NCBI RefSeq assembly: GCF_032191775.1
Contig: NZ_CP132507.1
Coordinates: 583,001 to 647,000 of the forward strand
Source: Rhodoferax mekongensis
GTDB taxonomy: Bacteria; Pseudomonadota; Gammaproteobacteria; Burkholderiales; Burkholderiaceae_C
Direction of reading: 5' to 3'
Length of the DNA: 64,000 bases
A program made the translations under genes and the position numbers. Below, one piece after another: positions 16,551 to 25,502 of this stretch. The notes beneath the pieces were generated by a model that ran no database searches, was not told the origin of the DNA, and worked only from the letters and a program-made list of their open reading frames with translations. Numbering within the stretch: the stretch's first letter is position 1; every line of letters begins with the position of its first letter.

Positions 16551-17366
16551 ATGGCCAAGATCATTGTTGTTACATCGGGCAAAGGCGGGGTTGGCAAAAC
16601 GACAACCAGCGCTAGTTTTGCAACAGGGTTGGCATTGCGTGGACACAAAACCGCTGTCATTGACTTTGATGTGGGTTTGCGCAATCTGGACCTGATCATG
16701 GGCTGTGAGCGTCGTGTCGTCTATGACCTGATCAATGTGATCCAGGGCGAAGCCAACCTGAATCAGGCACTGATCAAAGACAAGCAATGCGATAACTTGT
16801 ACATCCTTGCTGCCTCACAAACACGAGACAAAGATGCGCTCACGCAGGAAGGCGTGGAGCGGGTGTTGAATGACTTGTCGTCCATGGACTTCGAGTACAT
16901 CGTGTGCGACTCGCCTGCTGGTATTGAGACCGGCGCACTGATGGCAATGCATTTCGCTGACGAAGCCCTGGTGGTTACCAATCCGGAAGTCTCATCGGTG
17001 CGCGATTCAGACCGCATTCTCGGAATGCTGTCGAGCAAGACCAAGCGTGCGATGGAAGGTACAACGCCGATCAAGGAGCATTTGCTCATCACACGTTACA
17101 ACCCGGCACGCGTAGACCAAGGGCAGATGCTGTCCCTGGAAGATATTCAGGATATCTTGCGCATACCGTTGATTGGTGTGATACCTGAAAGTGAATCTGT
17201 TTTGCAAGCATCGAATCAGGGCGTTCCTGCTGTACACATGCAAGGCAGCGATGTATCTGAAGCCTATAAAGACGTGATCGATCGCTTTTTGGGTGCTGAA
17301 AAGCCCATGCGATTTACCGAGGCTCCCAAACAAGGTTTGCTGAAGCGCCTGTTCGGAGGGAAATGA
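16551..17366 (+). CDS. minD: Septum site-determining ATPase MinD
   Basis: This is a 271-residue ParA-type ATPase with the deviant Walker A motif GKGGVGKTT near the N-terminus (signature lysine K11) and a C-terminal amphipathic membrane-targeting helix ([12 protein letters not shown]). It recruits MinC to the membrane and oscillates under MinE control. The ATG at 16551 gives the normal N-terminus [12 protein letters not shown]. An upstream in-frame start adds six residues not found in the family. It lies 4 bp before minE. Confidence 0.97.
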   Translation: MAKIIVVTSGKGGVGKTTTSASFATGLALRGHKTAVIDFDVGLRNLDLIMGCERRVVYDLINVIQGEANLNQALIKDKQCDNLYILAASQTRDKDALTQEGVERVLNDLSSMDFEYIVCDSPAGIETGALMAMHFADEALVVTNPEVSSVRDSDRILGMLSSKTKRAMEGTTPIKEHLLITRYNPARVDQGQMLSLEDIQDILRIPLIGVIPESESVLQASNQGVPAVHMQGSDVSEAYKDVIDRFLGAEKPMRFTEAPKQGLLKRLFGGK

Positions 17367-17370
17367 GGCT

Positions 17371-17631
17371 ATGTCATTCCTTTCATTTCTGATCGGCGAG
17401 AAAAAGAAGACAGCAAGTGTTGCAAAGGAACGGTTGCAAATCATCCTGGCCCATGAACGCAGTGGCCGGAATGCAGCGGAACCTGACTATCTGCCCGATC
17501 TGCAACGGGATCTGGTTGCAGTCATCAGCAAGTACATCAAGATCAATCCTGACGATATCAAGGTCAATCTGGAACGTCAGGACAACCTGGAAGTGCTGGA
17601 AGTCAAAATTGAGCTACCTGACGCGCGTTAA
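17371..17631 (+). CDS. minE: Cell division topological specificity factor MinE
   Basis: This is an 86-residue protein. The N-terminal part ([22 protein letters not shown]) binds MinD, and the C-terminal topological specificity domain follows. It stimulates MinD ATPase and drives pole-to-pole oscillation. It is the last gene of minCDE. Its TAA overlaps the TAA of the convergent NRDE gene by four bases (TTAA), so no terminator lies between them. Confidence 0.97.
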   Translation: MSFLSFLIGEKKKTASVAKERLQIILAHERSGRNAAEPDYLPDLQRDLVAVISKYIKINPDDIKVNLERQDNLEVLEVKIELPDAR

Positions 17632-18383
17632 GCGCCGATAGAAAACTGCAAATTTGTTTGACCCTGCAATCCTCGTTCATTGAACGTACGTTCTTGGAAT
17701 GAGATGGCAACAGGGTCTATCTGTACAAGACTGCTAGCCCGTGTTCCATATCCCGGCATTTTGATAAAGACAGCAGACAGCTGGTGTTCGATGTGTTGCG
17801 GGACACCGGTTGAGGGGCAAGTGTTCAAGCTGGCAAGGCGACTATCGCTCAGTAAAGCAAAGTAATCTTCTTCAGAAACGCTTTTCGTTTCCCGAAGATG
17901 AGAAAGCCCGCTCTTGGTAGCCACCAACTTGGGCCAAGGTGTGTCAAATCCAGCATTCGAAACGCCCGAAATGCCCGGCAACATGGTCAGAATCTGACCC
18001 GTATGGCTTTCAAAGCCAGCCAAAGTTTCACCGTCGAATACCAGCAAGTTGAACGCGTTATAGGTATTTGCCTGTGTCTCAATTTCATTGATATATTCTT
18101 CGGCATCAAGCGCCGTAGACAAAAACTGAGTAACCAATTCACCCCGGCTTTTCGCCTGTGGATTGGATACCTTACCGTTTCTGAAGTTGGTGACCGCGGC
18201 CATTCTGCCTGTGCGACTGCAGCCTAACCACGTACCGAGTGCTTCTAGGTCTTTACCTGCGTAGATGTTGGAATCAGGCCATGCATGCAGGGGAAGAGTA
18301 GGCCGTTGGTACGCTTCATCACGATTGCTCAAAAGAAGTAAATTTTTGGATTCCGGATCCCAGTCCCAGACGATGAGGCACAT
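17628..18383 (-). CDS. NRDE (TANGO2-like) family protein
   Basis: This is a 251-residue protein with the N-terminal MCLIVWDW and the family signature SNRDE in [13 protein letters not shown]. Human TANGO2 and bacterial relatives are linked to haem handling, but the biochemical role is not settled. It has no signal peptide. The conserved N-terminal cysteine after Met could be an active nucleophile, as in Ntn-fold relatives. It converges with minE. Confidence 0.88.
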   Translation of the reverse strand: MCLIVWDWDPESKNLLLLSNRDEAYQRPTLPLHAWPDSNIYAGKDLEALGTWLGCSRTGRMAAVTNFRNGKVSNPQAKSRGELVTQFLSTALDAEEYINEIETQANTYNAFNLLVFDGETLAGFESHTGQILTMLPGISGVSNAGFDTPWPKLVATKSGLSHLRETKSVSEEDYFALLSDSRLASLNTCPSTGVPQHIEHQLSAVFIKMPGYGTRASSLVQIDPVAISFQERTFNERGLQGQTNLQFSIGA

Positions 18384-18392
18384 TGAAGCAGC

Positions 18393-18857
18393 TTAGACCA
18401 AGGGAAGCGTGGTTCTATCGATCACCCGGCGCAGCACAAAGCTGGAGTGAACACCTGTGACCCCTTCAATCCGGGTGAGCTTGTTCAATAACAAGGTTTG
18501 GTAATGGTCCATGTCTTTCACTGCCACTTTGATTTGATAGTCCGCATCCTGGCCAGTGATGAGCAGGCATTCAAGCACTTCTGGCAATACGCCAACGCTG
18601 GCTTCAAAGTTGGCAAATCGTTCGGGCGTATGTCTGTCCATGGAGATATGGACCAAAGCGATCAAAGACAGACCCAGCTTTTTGGCATCCAACATGGCGC
18701 GATAACCCGTAATCAAGCCGGATTCTTCAAGCGCCCGGACCCTACGCAGGCAGGGCGAGGGAGACAAGCCAATGCGATCTGCCAAATCCTGGTTGGCAAT
18801 CCGGCCGTCTACTTGGAGGATTTCCAGAATTTGCTGATCTATGCGATCTATTTCCAT
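18393..18857 (-). CDS. Lrp/AsnC family transcriptional regulator
   Basis: This is a 154-residue regulator. The N-terminal helix-turn-helix begins IDRIDQQILEILQVDGR with the recognition helix LSPSPCLRRVRALEESG, followed by an Lrp ligand domain (ALVHISMDRHTPERFANFEA). Such proteins bind amino acids and act as octamers. The ATG at 18857 is chosen because the family starts here. The longer frame reads into AT-rich upstream DNA. The target genes are unknown. Confidence 0.92.
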   Translation of the reverse strand: MEIDRIDQQILEILQVDGRIANQDLADRIGLSPSPCLRRVRALEESGLITGYRAMLDAKKLGLSLIALVHISMDRHTPERFANFEASVGVLPEVLECLLITGQDADYQIKVAVKDMDHYQTLLLNKLTRIEGVTGVHSSFVLRRVIDRTTLPLV

Positions 18858-19042
18858 AATATATCCATAAAACATAAATTTACAAAATATTATGCCAAAT
18901 ATATAGAGAAATGGAGCAAGTTCGCAATCTAATGCTTGCTCAACCGCCATACACTTCTTCTCAGGGTTGAATCACAGCCTCACTTCTTCCGGAGCTCACA
19001 AGGAACCGGTTCACTGCAGGTTTTACCAAAGCCTCTACCTAC

Positions 19043-19079
19043 AACGCCCTTGCTATTCAACCGATAGCGGGGCGTTTTT
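19043..19079 (+). terminator. Orphan rho-independent terminator or attenuator
   Basis: AACGCCC (19043-19049) pairs with GGGCGTT (19070-19076), and GCTAT (19052-19056) pairs with ATAGC (19064-19068), with one small bulge and a 7-nt loop. The stem runs into TTTTT. No plus-strand gene lies upstream since minE at 17.6 kb, and the HugZ-like gene starts 22 bp later. It could end a small RNA transcribed from about 18900-19040 or attenuate the downstream gene. Confidence 0.65.
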
Positions 19080-19100
19080 GTTGGCGGGTACGATCACCGC

Positions 19101-19586
19101 ATGAGCGAGACCACAAATTTTCATTCAGTGACTTCAAATCTGCTGGGTGGACAACGCATTGCCACATTGGCAACTGTTGACGATGACGGGCTTCCGCACG
19201 CGTCCTTGGTTCCCTTTGCGCTGTTACGTGGGCAGGCATCCCTGTTGATTCATGTGAGTGCACTGGCGCCGCACTTTGGCTATTTGAAACGCAGATTACA
19301 GGCAGCAGTTTTGATTTCAAAGCCAGAAATAGCAGGTGAAGAAGTTCACGCGCTACCGAGACTGTCAATTCAAGCCGACATTGAGTTCATTGACAGACAA
19401 AGTCCTGACTACGCCCCAGCACGCGATGCATATGTTCAACGTTTCCCTGAAGCGGGATTCATGACCGATTTGCAGGACTTTGCTTTTGTCAAAATCAAGC
19501 CACTTTCAGGCCGGGTTATTGCCGGATTTGGTGCCGCCAGAAAGCTTGACCAAGCAAGCTTGCGGGTAGCTATTGAAAACAGTTAG
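19101..19586 (+). CDS. HugZ-like pyridoxamine-5'-phosphate-oxidase-fold protein
   Basis: This is a 161-residue protein with a split-barrel flavin/haem-binding fold. The first half matches the family pattern RIATLATVDDDGLPHASLVPFALL and HVSALAPHFGYLKRR. Family members use FMN or degrade haem (HugZ). The shorter length and lack of the HugZ C-terminal extension leave the cofactor open. It sits directly behind a terminator-like hairpin, which suggests regulated read-through. The stop overlaps the convergent amidotransferase gene stop by a few bases. Confidence 0.8.
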   Translation: MSETTNFHSVTSNLLGGQRIATLATVDDDGLPHASLVPFALLRGQASLLIHVSALAPHFGYLKRRLQAAVLISKPEIAGEEVHALPRLSIQADIEFIDRQSPDYAPARDAYVQRFPEAGFMTDLQDFAFVKIKPLSGRVIAGFGAARKLDQASLRVAIENS

Positions 19587-20287
19587 TTGCCTTCGACGAA
19601 AGCGACCATGACTTTGGCAAAGTCTGCGCCCTCGTGTCCGTATTGCAGACTTTCCATGCTGGACGCGTAGTGCTCGTCACCCAGAAGCGCGCGACGTTTG
19701 TTCAAAAGATAGGCGCTGTAATCTTCTACAAATTCGGGATGCGGTTGAATGCACAGGACCTCTTTGCCTTTGGAGTAGGCAGCGATTGGGCATCGGTCAC
19801 TGCTCGCAAGCAGTCGTGCGCCTTCAGGTAACTCCAAGACCTGGTCCTGGTGGCTGGCCAACAAAGCAAAACCATCTCGGTTGTCGTCTACGAGATCTTC
19901 TGCATGCCACTGGTACGTGTTGCGACCCGTTACCCAGCCTTGAGGTGCACGACCCACTTTGGCGCCCATGCACAGAGCGATCAACTGATGGCCGAAACAC
20001 ACACCCAACAACTTGATGTCGGTGGACAACAGCTCAGTGACCCTACGCCGCAGCTCTACCACCCAAGGCTCATCCGAGAAGGAGTCTGCTTTGCTGCCCG
20101 TAAGAAGCACAGCGTCGTAATCTGCAAAGTTCGCCGGGTATTCACCGTGCGGTGTGCTGAAACGATCCATTGTCCAATCGGCAGCCCCGGCTTCACGAAG
20201 GACTTTCTCCAGCATGGCACCGTAATTGCCGTATACCGGGATCAAGGCTTCATCGATGGTGTCGTTGTCCAGAATGCAGAGTTTCAT
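19583..20287 (-). CDS. Class I glutamine amidotransferase-like protein
   Basis: This is a 234-residue stand-alone GATase1 domain. The nucleophile cysteine is C97 in LLGVCFGHQLIAL and the His-Glu pair is in IQPHPEF. Such free-standing proteins can be gamma-glutamyl hydrolases or amidotransferase subunits with an unknown partner. The partner is not seen nearby. The ATG at 20287 gives the family start MKLCILDND. The longer frame upstream is not supported. Confidence 0.88.
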   Translation of the reverse strand: MKLCILDNDTIDEALIPVYGNYGAMLEKVLREAGAADWTMDRFSTPHGEYPANFADYDAVLLTGSKADSFSDEPWVVELRRRVTELLSTDIKLLGVCFGHQLIALCMGAKVGRAPQGWVTGRNTYQWHAEDLVDDNRDGFALLASHQDQVLELPEGARLLASSDRCPIAAYSKGKEVLCIQPHPEFVEDYSAYLLNKRRALLGDEHYASSMESLQYGHEGADFAKVMVAFVEGN

Positions 20288-20775
20288 GCTTTGAATATTC
20301 CCGAGTTTCACTAAGAAAACCACACCCTGTCGAGTCAAAACAGGGCGTGAAGTTCCGGTATCAGTGCTCCATGCTACATTAGCGAGTCGCCAAAAAGCGA
20401 TTGGCAGTGTCTGAGCCTCGTGCAAAAACACAATTCTCCCGACTGTGGAGGTTCCAATCCAGCGCCTATTCGGCTTCTAGAGCGACTCCCAATACCTACC
20501 GGTAGCTGCAGACGGATAACCAGTCCACTTCCTTTGCAGTTGGCGCGTTTGTATATTTATAAATTCAGAACCAAAATTAGTTTGACGATTTACACACAGT
20601 TCAACTTGGCAAATAGCGCATTGCCGGCTGCACTGGTGCGACGCGCACAAATATTGAATTTTGGTGACAATTTTTCAACGCTTGTTGCGCTGGCGGAATC
20701 TGCAAACGCACAAGTTTTTTACCGGACACAAGCTCGAACCGGCTCCTGGTAATTAATAGGTTCAGAGGAAGTTTT
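20288..20775. other. Intergenic gap before infA
   Basis: This 488-bp gap holds no gene I can support. Near the left end is a dyad CCCTGT/ACAGGG (20325-20345) with a 9-nt loop and no T-run. Around 20545-20575 there is an AT-rich stretch (TTTGTATATTTATAAATTC) that could be the infA promoter, which would give a 5' leader of about 200 nt. GAGGAAG before 20776 is the infA ribosome-binding site. A short T-arm-like GGTTCCAATCC near 20450 is not part of a tRNA. Confidence 0.4.
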
Positions 20776-21024
20776 ATGGCAAAAGAAGATCTGATTGAAA
20801 TGATGGGCGTGGTTAACGAAGTGTTGCCTGACACCCGTTTCCGCGTCACCTTGGACAATGGTCATCAGCTGATCGCCTATTCGGCAGGCAAGATGCGCAA
20901 GAACCACATCCGCATTCTGGCGGGTGACCGTGTTTCCCTGGAGTTGTCTCCTTATGACCTGAGCAAGGGTCGTATCAACTTCCGTCACATCGAAGGCCGC
21001 GGCCCGATGACCCCACGTCGCTGA
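20776..21024 (+). CDS. infA: Translation initiation factor IF-1
   Basis: This is an 82-residue S1-fold protein with the IF-1 signatures [18 protein letters not shown] and [23 protein letters not shown]. It binds the ribosomal A site during initiation. It stands alone rather than in the ribosomal-protein operon, and its C-terminus (GRGPMTPRR) is longer than the usual 72 residues. It is therefore probably an additional IF-1 copy, as is common in Burkholderiales. That inference needs the whole genome. A good ribosome-binding site (GAGGAAG) precedes it. Confidence 0.93.
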   Translation: MAKEDLIEMMGVVNEVLPDTRFRVTLDNGHQLIAYSAGKMRKNHIRILAGDRVSLELSPYDLSKGRINFRHIEGRGPMTPRR

Positions 21025-21046
21025 TCAGCGACTGTGAAATTCACTT

Positions 21047-21072
21047 CCATCACGACCGCGTGATGGGATTTT
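21047..21072 (+). terminator. Terminator after infA
   Basis: CCATCACG (21047-21054) pairs perfectly with CGTGATGG (21059-21066) around a 4-nt loop, followed by GATTTTGG. The T-run is short, so termination may be partial. Confidence 0.6.
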
Positions 21073-21090
21073 GGAAACCGCACCTTGTTT

Positions 21091-21156
21091 GCTATAACTT
21101 ATATAGCGGCTTGCGCATAATCCTCGGGCGCCAGAGCCCGATTAGAGCCTGATTCT
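21091..21156 (+). repeat. Dispersed repeat family A, copy 3
   Basis: GCTATAACTTATATAGCGGC, then TTGCGCATAATCC, then GGGCGCCAGAG and CCTGATTC is a diverged family A copy. It ends 2 bp before the stop codon of the chemoreceptor gene on the other strand. Confidence 0.7.
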
Positions 21157-21158
21157 GC

Positions 21159-22700
21159 TCACAGCTTGAAGGTTGCCACCACCTGCACCAGATCATGGGC
21201 CTGACTCTTCAGGCTGCTGGCAGCCGCTGCCATCTCTTCCACCAGGGCGGCGTTCTGCTGGGTAGCCTGGTCCATCTGGGTGACTGCTTCTCCAACCTGA
21301 GAGACTCCGGCACTCTGTTCTGAGCTGGCGGCACTGATTTCTCCCATGATGTCTGTCACCCGCCGGATGCTGCTGACCACTTCGGTCATGGTTTCACCAG
21401 CTTTGTCTACCAGACTACTGCCTTGCTCTACCCGCTCTACGCTGGCGTTGATCAGGGTTTTGATTTCTTTGGCGGCTTCGGCACTGCGTCCTGCCAAGCT
21501 ACGGACTTCGGATGCCACCACGGCAAAGCCCCGGCCTTGTTCTCCTGCTCTAGCGGCTTCTACGGCTGCATTGAGGGCCAGGATGTTGGTCTGGAAGGCA
21601 ATGCCGTCAATGACGCTGATGATGTCTGCAATCTTGCGGCTGGATTCGTTGATGCCTTTCATGGTCTCCACGACCTGGCCGACGACTTCTCCACCTTGAA
21701 TAGCCACGGTGGAGGCATTCATGGCCAGCTGATTGGCCTGACGGGCGGAGTCGGCGTTTTGTTTGACGGTGGAGCCGAGTTCTTCCATGGACGCTGCGGT
21801 TTCTTCCAAAGCACTGGCTTGTTGTTCGGTGCGGGCCGAGAGGTCGTTGTTGCCTTGGGCGATTTCGGCGCTGGCGGTGGCTACGGATTCGGAGCCTGAG
21901 CGGACCTGGGAAACGACGTGGGCCAGCTTGGATTGCATGCGCTGCAGAGCCGCCAACAGTTGGCCAGTTTCATTGGCCGAGTCCACTTTGATGGTCTTGG
22001 ATAAATCACCATCTGCGATGTTGTCTGCCAGATCAATCACCGTCGATATCGGCCCGGTCACTGACTTGGTCACCCACAAGGTGGCAAAAACGGCAGCGAT
22101 TGCACCAAGCAATAGTGCGGTGAGCATGGAGGCACGCGCAGTACTGAAACTCTTGTCCGTTTTGTTACTGGCGAACGTGGCACCAGATTGGTTGTACTCA
22201 GAGATCTTCTTGGTTGTGACAATGATCTTGTCAAACAAGACCTTGGCATCGCCCTCCAACAGCTTGCGAGCAGGAAACTTCTCTCGTTTGGTGGACATGT
22301 CGATCAATTGGGTGTGAAGGGCCTGATAAGCTTTCCAATCGGTTTCCAGCGCATCAAACAAAGCCTTCTCTTCGGCCTCGTCAACAAGCTTTCCGTATTC
22401 CAGGCGTGTGGCCTCTACCGTTGCAACCGATTGGGAAGCCAGCTTTTCTATGCGCTCCATGGCGCCTTCGTCGGTGTTGAGCACGTGCTGACTTTCCCAT
22501 GCCCGCAAATCCGCAAGGCCCGCTTTCAGGTCGCCTACAAGGCCCACACTGGGCAACCAATTGGTGGTGATAGCGGTGGTGTCATTGCGCATGGCTTGCA
22601 TCTGCGAGATTGCAAGTACCACAACGGCGACCAGCAACGCGGTCAGGCCGCCCATCACCGCCATCAGACGCGTGGAAATCTTCATGTCTTTGATATTCAT
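21159..22700 (-). CDS. Methyl-accepting chemotaxis protein
   Basis: This is a 513-residue class II chemoreceptor. The first membrane helix is at about residues 12-32. A periplasmic four-helix-bundle domain runs to about 188, and the second helix covers about 190-210. A HAMP domain follows ([23 protein letters not shown]), then the signalling hairpin with the conserved tip [27 protein letters not shown]. There is no C-terminal pentapeptide for CheR/CheB tethering. AAGGAGA precedes the ATG. The ligand is unknown. The neighbouring sugar genes suggest a sugar or sugar-binding protein (ChvE-type) but this is only positional. Confidence 0.95.
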   Translation of the reverse strand: MNIKDMKISTRLMAVMGGLTALLVAVVVLAISQMQAMRNDTTAITTNWLPSVGLVGDLKAGLADLRAWESQHVLNTDEGAMERIEKLASQSVATVEATRLEYGKLVDEAEEKALFDALETDWKAYQALHTQLIDMSTKREKFPARKLLEGDAKVLFDKIIVTTKKISEYNQSGATFASNKTDKSFSTARASMLTALLLGAIAAVFATLWVTKSVTGPISTVIDLADNIADGDLSKTIKVDSANETGQLLAALQRMQSKLAHVVSQVRSGSESVATASAEIAQGNNDLSARTEQQASALEETAASMEELGSTVKQNADSARQANQLAMNASTVAIQGGEVVGQVVETMKGINESSRKIADIISVIDGIAFQTNILALNAAVEAARAGEQGRGFAVVASEVRSLAGRSAEAAKEIKTLINASVERVEQGSSLVDKAGETMTEVVSSIRRVTDIMGEISAASSEQSAGVSQVGEAVTQMDQATQQNAALVEEMAAAASSLKSQAHDLVQVVATFKL

Positions 22701-22786
22701 GGCCTGTCTCCTTATGGTTGTATCGGGGCCAATTCCAGCTGCTATAGACGCTTATGGGGCGAAAAATAGCATGCTTCGCAACGACG

Positions 22787-22826
22787 AAAAAGGCCCATAA
22801 CAACGGTGTTTCCGTCGCTATGGGCC
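22787..22826 (-). terminator. Strong terminator of the dehydratase gene
   Basis: On the minus strand GGCCCATA (22826-22819) pairs with TATGGGCC (22799-22792), with further pairing of CGACGG/CCGTTG inside, followed by five T (22791-22787). It lies 26 bp past the stop of the 22852-24576 gene. Confidence 0.85.
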
Positions 22827-22851
22827 CTAAAGGCATCAAACAGTACGCAAT

Positions 22852-24576
22852 TTAGTGAGAGTCTCGTGGAACGGCTGCGCCGCTTCCACCCACCAAAAAG
22901 TCGAGATCGGCACCCAAGTGCGCTTGTTGAACCGTCTCGACGTAAAGCTTGTACCAACCGCGTTTTGGTTTCTCAGGCGCTTGCCATGCAGCAAGACGAC
23001 GAGCCAACTCTTCGTCAGAAATCTCCAAGTGCAGTTTGCGCTCCGGCACGTTCAATTCAATGATGTCACCGTTTTGCACCACCGCCAAGGGACCGCCCGC
23101 CGCAGCTTCGGGAGAGGTATGCAGTACGGTGGTGCCGTAGGCAGTTCCGCTCATACGCGCATCCGAGATGCGGACCATGTCGGTAATGCCTTTTTTGAGC
23201 ACCTTGGGAGGCAACGGCATATTGCCCACTTCCGCCATGCCGGGGTAGCCGCGGGGACCACAGTTTTTGAGCACCATGATGCTGTTCTCGTCGATGTCCA
23301 GATCCGGATCGTCAATGCGGGCGTGGAAATCCTCAATGGATTCGAATACCACTGCCGGGCCGCGGTGTTGCAGCAAATGCTTGGACGCGGCAGAAGGCTT
23401 GATCACGGCACCATTGGGTGCCAGATTGCCACGCACCACCGCAATGCCTGCGGCTGGCATGAACGGCTCTTGCACGGTCTTGATGACTTCGCGGTTGTAG
23501 CAAGGCGCGTTCTCGACGTTCTGGCGGATGGTTTTGCCGTTCACGGTCAAGGCGTCGCCATGCAGCATGGGCAGGATTTCACGCATGACAGCAGGCAGTC
23601 CACCGGCGTAGCAGAAGTCTTCCATCAGGTACTTGCCGGAGGGCTGGAGATTCAGGATGTTGTTGACTTCGGAACCCAGTTTGTCAAAGTCTTCCAACTT
23701 CAAATCCACGCCGATACGACCAGCAATTGCCAAAAGGTGGATCACAGCATTGGTCGAACCACCGATTGCCGCATTGGTACGGATGGCGTTTTCGAAAGCC
23801 TGACGGGTCAAGATCTGGGACATCTTGATGTCCTGTTTCACCATCTCGACGATGCGGCGACCGGTGAGTTGAGCCAAACGCTTGCGACGGGTGTCGGCTG
23901 CCGGAATGGCGGCGTTTTCGGGCAGTGCCATACCCAGTGCTTCGACCATGCTGGCCATGGTGGAAGCCGTACCCATGGTCATGCAAGTGCCGCTGGAGCG
24001 ATGCATGTCACTCTCGCAGGAAGTGAATTCCTGCATTGTCATTTGACCGGCCCGCACCATTTCCGACATCTGCCAGACCCCGGTGCCCGAGCCTACATCC
24101 TGCCCGCGGAACTTTCCATTGAGCATGGGGCCGCCGGACAAGCCGATGGTGGGCAGGTCGCAACTGGCGGCACCCATCATCAGGGAAGGCGTGGTTTTGT
24201 CACAACCCATCAGCAGCACAACGCCATCGATGGGATTACCGCGAATACTTTCTTCCACATCCATGGACGCCAGATTGCGGAACAGCATGGCGGTTGGTCG
24301 CAGTTGCGTCTCTCCGAGCGACATCACCGGAAACTCGAGAGGGAAGCCGCCAGCCTCATACACACCACGCTTGACGAACTCTGCCAGCTCACGGAAATGG
24401 CCATTGCAAGGCGTCAGCTCGCTCCACGTATTGCAGATGCCAATAACCGGGCGACCATCCAACAGGTCGTGCGGATAACCTTGGTTTTTTATCCAGCTGC
24501 GATGTACGAAACCATCGCGGTCTTCGCGACCGAACCAAGCGTGGCTGCGTCGGAATGGGGGTTTTTCGGAACTCAT
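22852..24576 (-). CDS. Sugar-acid dehydratase, IlvD/Edd family (L-arabonate dehydratase-like)
   Basis: This is a 574-residue iron-sulfur dehydratase. The three cluster cysteines are in TPCNGHF, LLMGCDKTTPS and SSGTCMTMGTAST. The last two flank the Mg site. The C-terminal active-site region GTAYGTTVLHTSPEAAAGGPLA is typical of the sugar-acid branch (L-arabonate, D-xylonate) rather than IlvD. It should turn an aldonate into a 2-keto-3-deoxy acid. The ATG at 24576 follows AGAGG. It is divergent from the SDR dehydrogenase gene and ends in a strong terminator. The exact sugar is inferred from the pathway neighbours. Confidence 0.88.
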   Translation of the reverse strand: MSSEKPPFRRSHAWFGREDRDGFVHRSWIKNQGYPHDLLDGRPVIGICNTWSELTPCNGHFRELAEFVKRGVYEAGGFPLEFPVMSLGETQLRPTAMLFRNLASMDVEESIRGNPIDGVVLLMGCDKTTPSLMMGAASCDLPTIGLSGGPMLNGKFRGQDVGSGTGVWQMSEMVRAGQMTMQEFTSCESDMHRSSGTCMTMGTASTMASMVEALGMALPENAAIPAADTRRKRLAQLTGRRIVEMVKQDIKMSQILTRQAFENAIRTNAAIGGSTNAVIHLLAIAGRIGVDLKLEDFDKLGSEVNNILNLQPSGKYLMEDFCYAGGLPAVMREILPMLHGDALTVNGKTIRQNVENAPCYNREVIKTVQEPFMPAAGIAVVRGNLAPNGAVIKPSAASKHLLQHRGPAVVFESIEDFHARIDDPDLDIDENSIMVLKNCGPRGYPGMAEVGNMPLPPKVLKKGITDMVRISDARMSGTAYGTTVLHTSPEAAAGGPLAVVQNGDIIELNVPERKLHLEISDEELARRLAAWQAPEKPKRGWYKLYVETVQQAHLGADLDFLVGGSGAAVPRDSH

Positions 24577-24639
24577 GGGCTTGCCTCTTTGTACGTGGAG
24601 GCAGATGCCTCCGGTTCTTGACAGCAGGCATGGTACCAA

Positions 24640-24700
24640 TGCACAGTGATAATAGAAAATGAATTTAGAGACGATTCATATATATATATTGCTATCAAAC
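24640..24700. promoter_or_regulatory. Divergent promoter region with ATGAAT/ATTCAT dyad
   Basis: The 137-bp gap between the dehydratase and SDR genes is AT-rich and includes the dyad ATGAAT-N9-ATTCAT (near 24659-24679) followed by an alternating TATATATATA run. The symmetric half-sites suit a LysR-type regulator such as the one encoded at 25503-26477. This is inference. Confidence 0.45.
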
Positions 24701-24713
24701 CAGAGAAAAAACC

Positions 24714-25490
24714 ATGTCCAAAACATCAAAACTCGCGCGTTATCCCAGCCTAGAAGGTAAAAATGTTTTCATCACAGGCGGCGGAACCGGAATTGGAGCT
24801 GCCATCGTGACCGCCTTTGCGGAGCAAGGCGCACAGGTGGCGTTTGTGGATGTTGCGGAACATGAAAGTCGCCTGTTGGCAGATCAGCTGACCAGCACCC
24901 TTGCCACCAAGGTTTGGTGGCGGACTTGCGACGTCCGTGATGTCGTGGCCCTTCAGGCAGCGACTGAGGATGCCGCCCGGGCGTTGGGGGACTTTTCGGT
25001 GCTGGTGAACAATGTCGCCCGCGATGACAGGCACACGTTGGAGTCAGTGACCCCGGAGTACTGGGATGAGCGTATGGCCGTCAACCAACGACCGGCCTTT
25101 TTTGCCATTCAAGCGCTGGTGCCCGGCATGAAGCGTCTTGGCGCCGGCTCGATCATCAACCTCGGCTCCACCGGATGGCAGACCAAAGGTAGCGGTTATC
25201 CCTGCTACGCGGTAGCGAAATCATCAGTGAATGGTCTGACGCGCGGTCTGGCGGACACATTGGGCGCGGATCGCATTCGAATCAACACCGTCTCTCCCGG
25301 TTGGGTTATGACGGAGCGTCAGATCAAAATGTGGCTGAATGCTGAGGGCGAAGCCGATATCCAGCGCAATCAATGTTTGCCGGACAAGCTGCAGCCGTCT
25401 GACGTCGCCCGCATGGTTCTATTCCTTGCATCCGACGATGGTGCCATGTGCACTGCGCAGGAATTCAAGGTCGACGCGGGCTGGAACTAA
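24714..25490 (+). CDS. SDR family sugar dehydrogenase
   Basis: This is a 258-residue short-chain dehydrogenase. The cofactor motif is TGGGTGIG near residue 21, followed by NNVA and the active-site set S152, Y165 and K169 in YAVAK. It is likely to oxidise an aldose to its lactone with NAD(P), as related SDR xylose, fucose and arabinose 1-dehydrogenases do. It is divergent from the sugar-acid dehydratase and is followed, 12 bp away, by the convergent LysR gene. Substrate choice is inferred from context. Confidence 0.85.
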   Translation: MSKTSKLARYPSLEGKNVFITGGGTGIGAAIVTAFAEQGAQVAFVDVAEHESRLLADQLTSTLATKVWWRTCDVRDVVALQAATEDAARALGDFSVLVNNVARDDRHTLESVTPEYWDERMAVNQRPAFFAIQALVPGMKRLGAGSIINLGSTGWQTKGSGYPCYAVAKSSVNGLTRGLADTLGADRIRINTVSPGWVMTERQIKMWLNAEGEADIQRNQCLPDKLQPSDVARMVLFLASDDGAMCTAQEFKVDAGWN

Positions 25491-25502
25491 GGGGTACATC
25501 CG

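Noticed and set aside
20430..20470. A tRNA, from the T-arm-like GGTTCCAATCC
   Set aside because: There is no acceptor stem, D-arm or anticodon stem in register around it.
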